A stretch of 8,695 nucleotides of DNA from Acidimicrobiia bacterium (GTDB lineage Bacteria > Actinomycetota > Acidimicrobiia > IMCC26256 > PALSA-555), in contig JALHSW010000324.1 of NCBI GenBank assembly GCA_022865365.1, positions 1 through 8,695 on the forward strand, in the 5' to 3' direction. Every line of letters begins with the position of its first letter. The first letter of the stretch is position 1. The translations under genes were made by a program, and so were the position numbers. The notes beneath the pieces are model-generated. The model did no database searches, had not been told where the DNA came from, and worked only from the letters and a program-made list of their open reading frames with translations. Shown here piece after piece: positions 5,028 to 8,695 of the stretch.

Positions 5028-6359
5028 ATGAGGCAGGCACGTTGGACCGTGTGGGTCGCAGCGACGGTCCTCGCGACCGCGGGGCTTTCGGGCGTGGCGT
5101 TCTCGCAGGGCAACGGGTCGGAGGCACCAGCTGCCTCCGACGTCGGGGTGACGGCAAAGGAGATTCGCGTCGCGGTCGTCGCCGACGTCGAGAACTCGTT
5201 CGCTCCTGGTCTCTTCAAGGGCTCCGCCGACGGTGTCCGGGGCTGGGCCAAGTACGTGAATCAGCACGGTGGTCTCGCCGGGCGCAAGGTCGTCGTCGAC
5301 TTCATCGATTCGCGGCTCAGCGCCGACGAGGCACGCAACGCGATGATCCAGGCGTGCTCGGAGGACTTCGCGCTCGTGGGCACCTCCGCGCTGTTCTTGA
5401 ACAACGTCGATGACGTCGAGGGCTGCCTCGACAAGGCTGGGGCAGCGACCGGCCTCCCCGATCTCGCGGTCGTGACGACCGAGGTCGTCCAGCAGTGCTC
5501 GCGCACGACGTACGGCATCAACCCGCCGCAGATCCTGTGCGACACCAAGGACAAGCACCCGCAGACGTATCAGGGGAACGCCGGTCGCGTCGCCTACTAC
5601 CGCAAGCAGGTCGGCTCGAAGCTGCACGGCATGTTCGTGTACACGAGCGACATCAAGGCGGCGAACAATGCCAGCCGGTCGATTGTCGCGCCGCTGCAGG
5701 AGGCGGGGATCACCCCCGACGAGGAGGTGGACGTACCGAGCCGCGTCCCGCAGGTCGTCTACACCCCGATAATCCAGAGGATGAAGGAGGACCGGTCGAA
5801 CTTCTTCAACAATGGCGGACCGTTCAGCGCGACGGTGGCCGCACGCAGGGAAGCGACGATCCAGGGCCTGACCGACCCGAACATCATCTGGGACTGCACG
5901 CTGCAGTGCTACGACCGGCAACTGCTCGAGCAGGGGGGTACCGACGTCGAGCGCCAGTACGTCTCGACGCTGTTCCTCCCCTTCGAAGAGGCGTCGTCGA
6001 ACGCGATGCTCGCGAACTTCCTGAAGTATGTGGGGAAGGACGATGCCGACGCGTTCGCCGTCCAGGCGTTCGCCTCGGGGCTGCTGTTCCAACGAGCCGT
6101 CGAGCAGGCCGTCGCAGTCGGCGGCGTCAACCGCGTCACTCGCAGCGCCGTGCTCGACCAGCTCGCCACGATCGATGACTTCGACGCCGGCGGCATGATC
6201 GGGAAGACGAACATCGCGGCCCGCGAGACCACGCCGTGCTACGCGCTCGTGCAGGTCCACAGCGGCAAGTTCGCTCGGGTGTGGCCGAAGCAGAAGGGGA
6301 CGTTCGACTGCAAGGCGTCGAACCGCCGCGAGGTGAAGCTCGATCTCCTGAAGGACTGA
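5028..6359 (+). CDS. Secreted periplasmic-binding-protein-like (LivK/Peripla_BP_6 type) ABC substrate-binding protein
   Basis: A 443-aa protein of the type 1 periplasmic-binding fold, the class that captures branched-chain amino acids, amides and other small ligands for ABC importers. The N-terminus has an Arg-rich start and a hydrophobic core (WTVWVAATVLATAGLSGVAF, 6-25), with likely cleavage near AFSQ-GN. There is no cysteine at the cleavage site, so it is not an evident lipoprotein. The first strand, EIRVAVVADVENSFAPGLF (45-63), the segment GVRGWAKYVNQHGGLAGRKV (69-88) and the later DEARNAMIQAC are typical of the family. It has eight cysteines (110, 133, 157, 171, 290, 294, 404, 428), an even number that suggests disulfides outside the membrane. 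The start is ATG 5028 after GGGAGG (5017-5022). No permease or ATPase lies nearby, so its transporter partner, if any, is elsewhere. The ligand cannot be told. Confidence 0.87.
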   Translation: MRQARWTVWVAATVLATAGLSGVAFSQGNGSEAPAASDVGVTAKEIRVAVVADVENSFAPGLFKGSADGVRGWAKYVNQHGGLAGRKVVVDFIDSRLSADEARNAMIQACSEDFALVGTSALFLNNVDDVEGCLDKAGAATGLPDLAVVTTEVVQQCSRTTYGINPPQILCDTKDKHPQTYQGNAGRVAYYRKQVGSKLHGMFVYTSDIKAANNASRSIVAPLQEAGITPDEEVDVPSRVPQVVYTPIIQRMKEDRSNFFNNGGPFSATVAARREATIQGLTDPNIIWDCTLQCYDRQLLEQGGTDVERQYVSTLFLPFEEASSNAMLANFLKYVGKDDADAFAVQAFASGLLFQRAVEQAVAVGGVNRVTRSAVLDQLATIDDFDAGGMIGKTNIAARETTPCYALVQVHSGKFARVWPKQKGTFDCKASNRREVKLDLLKD

Positions 6360-6366
6360 GGGGACT

Positions 6367-6387
6367 CACGGAGGACCTCCCCCCGTG
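6367..6387 (+). terminator. Candidate terminator hairpin after the substrate-binding-protein gene
   Basis: CACGG (6367-6371) pairs with CCGTG (6383-6387), and inner GG/CC pairs extend the stem after a one-base bulge. It starts 8 nt past the stop codon, a usual terminator position. No T tract follows. It separates the binding-protein gene from the downstream operon. Confidence 0.35.
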
Positions 6388-6496
6388 CAGTCGCCGGCCG
6401 AGGGAGCGAGAGCACTGGCTGGCGCCTACCCGAGCGCCCCGCGCGGGTCGAACTGGTCGTGGCGGTCTAATCTGCGCGTGTTGGGACGGCTCGGCT

Positions 6497-6505
6497 GGAG
6501 GGAGG
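6497..6505 (+). promoter_or_regulatory. Shine-Dalgarno that fixes the GTG start of the COQ4-like gene
   Basis: GGAGGGAGG lies 5 nt before GTG 6511. The open frame extends upstream to 6385, but no comparable ribosome site precedes earlier starts. The next in-frame ATG (6553) has only a poor one. Confidence 0.7.
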
Positions 6506-6510
6506 TAGCG

Positions 6511-7662
6511 GTGGGCGACGCGGTAGATGGTGCCTCGAGCGAGCGTCGGGCGATGACTCCATTGCGCCCGAGCGCGGGTCCCGCTGCGGCCCTCGAGGAC
6601 CATGATGTCGAAGAGGTGACGCTCGTCGCCCGCGGGATCGCGACGGCGATCGCACCCGAGAGCGGGCTCACCAGTCTTCAGGCCGAGCTGCTCGCCGCGA
6701 TCGCGACTGCGCTCACGGGGATCTCGGTCGACTACGGCGCACTGGATCCGCTCGGGCCCGACGAACTCGCGGAGGTGCTGGCCGACCGTGACCTCACGTA
6801 TCGGCAGCGGATCGTCCATCACATGGTGCTCGGCGAGCTGGTGCTTCGGCCCATCCCCACGGTCGTGGCGCATCGCGTCGCGCAGTACTCGCAGGCGCTC
6901 GGCGTGCAGGACGACTTCGTACGGGTCGCCCGCCGCTACGCCCAGGGCGCATTCGGGCTCGCGTGGATGGACCTGGAGCGCAGCGGCTTCGTCGAGCACG
7001 TCAGAGACGCCGGCGAGGAAGACAGTGCCTCGCAGGGCGTGCGCGCCCCGTTCGAGCCCGCACGCGTCGACCCCGAGCTCGCGGCGCGGTGGGCCGCCTT
7101 CGAGGAGCTCCCGGAGGGATCGCTCGGCCGCTCGGTCTGGGAGCTGTACGACGGCCGGGGCTTCGAGCTGCCGGGGACGCCCGGTGGCGCGCCCGAGTAC
7201 CTCACCCAACACGACTTCGTGCACGTGATCGCCGACTACGGCACGAACCTCAAAGGTGAGCTGGAGGTGTTCGCCTTCATCGGCCGCGCCGATCCCGACC
7301 CGAAGGGGTTCGCGTGGCTCGCGACGCTGATCGGTCTCTTCGAGACCGGCTACATCGAGGGCACCGGCTTCTTCGAACGCGACGTGCAGGAACGCAACAT
7401 CCAGGCGCCCGGCATGAACCAACGGATCGCCGATGCGATCCGGCGCGGCAAGCTGGTCTGCTCGTGTTACGGGGTCGACCTCTTCGAGGTCGACTACCAC
7501 GCGGTCGCCGATAGGCCGGTCGAAGAGGTACGCGGCCTGCTCGGTGTCCCGCCCAAGTCGACCGGCGCGCTCGAGGGCGGCTCGGCGGGTGCATTCGACA
7601 TCGATGGCATGTCCGAGACCCAGCGACGAGTCGTCGCGCAGCGTCGGGGAGACAGCACGTGA
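6511..7662 (+). CDS. TerB-like/COQ4-like protein
   Basis: A 383-aa protein, longer than a plain COQ4 (about 200-260 aa). Residues about 50-160 form an all-helical segment (LQAELLAAIATALTG, then RQRIVHHMVLGELVLRPIP and VARRYAQGAFGLAWMDLER) that looks TerB-like. The C-terminal part carries the COQ4 signature H234-D235-x2-H238-x11-E250 within HDFVHVIADYGTNLKGE, a presumed metal site. A long helical tail and a GVDLFEVDYHAVADRPVEEVRG segment follow (321-342). COQ4 acts in ubiquinone synthesis, where recent work assigns it C1 decarboxylation and hydroxylation. Actinomycetota normally make menaquinone, so the substrate here is unknown. I recall similar proteins in other actinobacteria. There is no signal peptide. 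GTG 6511 is chosen by its ribosome site. The stop overlaps the next gene as GTGA, and it heads a three-gene operon. Confidence 0.78.
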   Translation: MGDAVDGASSERRAMTPLRPSAGPAAALEDHDVEEVTLVARGIATAIAPESGLTSLQAELLAAIATALTGISVDYGALDPLGPDELAEVLADRDLTYRQRIVHHMVLGELVLRPIPTVVAHRVAQYSQALGVQDDFVRVARRYAQGAFGLAWMDLERSGFVEHVRDAGEEDSASQGVRAPFEPARVDPELAARWAAFEELPEGSLGRSVWELYDGRGFELPGTPGGAPEYLTQHDFVHVIADYGTNLKGELEVFAFIGRADPDPKGFAWLATLIGLFETGYIEGTGFFERDVQERNIQAPGMNQRIADAIRRGKLVCSCYGVDLFEVDYHAVADRPVEEVRGLLGVPPKSTGALEGGSAGAFDIDGMSETQRRVVAQRRGDST

Positions 7663-7985
7663 ACCGGAACTTCAGCCAGACGATCACCGTGCATTGCGAC
7701 GATCCCGCGATCCTCCTCGAGATGATCGAACAGTGGGATCGCGAACAGGCGATGGCCGACATCATGGGCTACATGGGGACTCGCCTCCTCGTCGATCGCG
7801 AGATCCCCGGTCGGTACGTGATCGTCGCCGACTTCGGTGTCGTCGATCCCGACGTCTCGGCCGCCGAAGAGGCCCAGCGCAACAACGAGCGGCCGGAGAC
7901 CCAGGCGTGGGCGGCCCGACTGCTGGCGCAGGTCGAGGGCCAGCCCGAGTACCACGACTACGACGAGCTGTACCGGACGGGTTGA
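7659..7985 (+). CDS. Small protein, probable dimeric alpha/beta-barrel (ABM-like) fold
   Basis: A 108-aa soluble protein starting at GTG 7659, whose last two bases are the first two of the preceding TGA stop (GTGA overlap). GGGGAG at 7646-7651 supports the start. The pattern fits the ferredoxin-like dimeric alpha/beta-barrel group that includes antibiotic-biosynthesis-monooxygenase-like proteins: strand FSQTITVHCD (5-14), helix PAILLEMIEQWDREQ (16-30), strands GTRLLVDREIPGRYVIVADFG (40-60), helix SAAEEAQRNNERPETQAWAARLL (67-89), and terminal YHDYDELY (98-105). Many such proteins are enzymes or ligand-binding partners, but no catalytic residue is identifiable here. Its tight coupling suggests it works with the COQ4-like protein. 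The fold call rests on pattern only. Confidence 0.7.
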   Translation: MNRNFSQTITVHCDDPAILLEMIEQWDREQAMADIMGYMGTRLLVDREIPGRYVIVADFGVVDPDVSAAEEAQRNNERPETQAWAARLLAQVEGQPEYHDYDELYRTG

Positions 7986-8001
7986 CAGAAGGAGCTCGCG
8001 C

Positions 8002-8568
8002 ATGACCGAGCTCATGGGACTGTTCCGGCGGGCGGCCGAGGGCTTCGGCCGCCACGTGCACTCGATCGGCGCGGATCAGTGGCACGACCCGACGCCGTGC
8101 ACCGACTGGGACGTGCGGATGCTCGTCAACCACGTGACCGTCGAGCAGCTCTGGGTGTCACCGCTGGTTTGGGGATCTTCCGTCGCCAACGTCGGCGATC
8201 GCTTCGACGGCGATCAGCTCGGCGACGACCCGGTCGCGAGCTGGGAAGCCGCGGTGCAGGAGTCGGTGGCCGCCTTCGACGCGGACGGCGCGCTCGAGGC
8301 AACGGTGTCACTCTCGGCCGGCGACCAGGCGGCCGCCGAGTACTGCTGGGAGATGACCACCGACGCGCTCGTCCACTCCTGGGACCTCGCGCGCGGCATC
8401 GGAGCCGACGAGATCCTCGACGCCGAGCTCGTCGGTCTGGTGTACGAGCGGACACTCCCAATGGCCGAGCACCTCCAGGAGACCGGGCTCTTCGCGCCGC
8501 CGGTACCGGTTCCCGACGACGCACCACTGCAGACGAAGCTCCTCGCCCTCGTCGGCCGTCGCGTGTAG
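8002..8568 (+). CDS. TIGR03086/MDMPI-like (mycothiol-dependent maleylpyruvate isomerase N-terminal, DinB-like) putative metalloprotein
   Basis: A 188-aa protein with the hallmark segment PTPCTDWDVRMLVNHV (30-45) of actinobacterial TIGR03086 / MDMPI N-terminal proteins, a DinB-type four-helix bundle. Probable metal ligands are H44 and the D121-x3-H125 pair in DALVHSWDLARGIG, comparable to the H, E and H ligands of mycothiol-dependent maleylpyruvate isomerase. The frame is open upstream, but ATG 8002 has an AGAAGGAG site at 7987-7994 and lies 16 bp past the previous stop, so I choose it. The C-terminus is hydrophobic-helical (LQTKLLALVGRRV), as usual in the family. Family members are thought to act in thiol-dependent reactions or detoxification using mycothiol, and most have no known substrate. 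It is the last gene of the operon. Co-transcription with the COQ4-like gene is likely. Confidence 0.85.
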   Translation: MTELMGLFRRAAEGFGRHVHSIGADQWHDPTPCTDWDVRMLVNHVTVEQLWVSPLVWGSSVANVGDRFDGDQLGDDPVASWEAAVQESVAAFDADGALEATVSLSAGDQAAAEYCWEMTTDALVHSWDLARGIGADEILDAELVGLVYERTLPMAEHLQETGLFAPPVPVPDDAPLQTKLLALVGRRV

Positions 8569-8627
8569 CGATCGGCACTGCAGACCACTGATCCAGGAAG
8601 GTCGGGAACCGTCGCTTCGACCTACCA

Positions 8628-8641
8628 CGAGCGGGTGCTCG
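8628..8641 (+). terminator. Short hairpin downstream of the operon
   Basis: CGAGC (8628-8632) pairs with GCTCG (8637-8641) around GGGT, about 60 nt past the last stop. There is no T run. It could be a terminator, but the evidence is thin. Confidence 0.2.
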
Positions 8642-8648
8642 CATCCTC

Positions 8649-8684
8649 TCTATTGCAGAGCTCCCGTCTATTGCAGAGCTCCCG
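8649..8684. repeat. Two perfect adjacent 18-bp direct repeats
   Basis: The unit TCTATTGCAGAGCTCCCG occurs at 8649-8666 and again at 8667-8684 with no mismatch and no spacer. Each unit contains the palindrome GAGCTC. The repeat lies in non-coding DNA at the right edge, and the next bases (GCCAG...) do not continue it. It is less GC-rich than its surroundings. Confidence 0.85.
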
Positions 8685-8695
8685 GCCAGTTCCGC

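Noticed and set aside
4833..6260. Minus-strand open frame of 475 codons opposite the binding-protein gene
   Set aside because: It is an antisense shadow. The plus-strand frame has a signal peptide, a ribosome site and family motifs.
6466..6471. TCTAAT as a -10 promoter element 40 nt before GTG 6511
   Set aside because: It matches five of six consensus bases and the position is attractive, but no -35-like hexamer lies at 15-19 bp and no extended -10 is present. I do not list it as a feature.
6385..6510. Upstream extension of the COQ4-like gene
   Set aside because: The 42 extra codons read Arg/Ser/Trp-rich sequence unlike the family, begin inside a hairpin, and precede the strong GGAGGGAGG site. 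GTG 6511 is the better start.
6136..7500. Minus-strand open frame of 454 codons across the binding-protein end and the COQ4-like gene
   Set aside because: It covers two real genes and a terminator-like hairpin in antisense, and its product shows no recognisable motif.
8649..8695. Start of a CRISPR array
   Set aside because: The two 18-bp units are directly adjacent with no spacer and are too short for a CRISPR repeat. No cas genes are present; the Cas4-like nuclease is far away and lacks cas neighbours.

Overview
The window is about 8.7 kb of very GC-rich bacterial DNA with strong G/C preference at third codon positions. It carries several actinobacterial hallmarks: a mycothiol-type maleylpyruvate isomerase/DinB-like protein, a RecQ-type helicase with a phosphoribosyltransferase tail, a stand-alone branched-chain-type substrate-binding protein, and a TerB-like/COQ4-like protein. 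My inference is an actinomycetote, perhaps Acidimicrobiia. There is no rRNA or other marker to settle this. I see no RNA genes, insertion sequences, CRISPR array or phage genes.

Left part (1-4.8 kb), DNA transactions. At the left edge are the first 13 codons of a minus-strand gene. Next comes a minus-strand gene pair: a protein resembling the ARPP-1 family, followed by a RecB/Cas4-like PD-(D/E)XK nuclease with a probable Fe-S cluster. They overlap by GTGA, so they are probably translated together. Diverging from this pair on the plus strand are two near-identical copies of a small coiled-coil protein with a C-terminal membrane helix. They are spaced 501 bp apart, and in each copy the Shine-Dalgarno can fold into a hairpin. 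The second copy converges on a large minus-strand RecQ-family helicase with a zinc-binding cysteine cluster and a C-terminal phosphoribosyltransferase-like domain. Nuclease and helicase lie close together, which is compatible with DNA repair or defence, but no operon joins them.

Middle (4.8-6.4 kb). A 250-bp divergent intergenic region separates the helicase from a plus-strand secreted periplasmic-binding-protein-like gene. That protein has eight cysteines and a signal peptide without a lipobox. No permease or ATPase gene accompanies it.

Right part (6.5-8.6 kb). A compact plus-strand operon has three genes: a GTG-started TerB-like/COQ4-like protein, a small probable dimeric alpha/beta-barrel protein (GTGA overlap), and a TIGR03086/MDMPI-like putative metalloprotein (16-bp gap). 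Actinomycetota normally use menaquinone, so a protein with the COQ4 metal motif there is of unclear function. The last 50 bases hold two perfect adjacent 18-bp direct repeats that may continue past the window.

The parts that most merit follow-up are the duplicated small membrane genes with hairpin leaders and a localised divergence patch, the ARPP-1-like/nuclease pair, and the COQ4-like operon. No stretch longer than 300 bases is without a gene.
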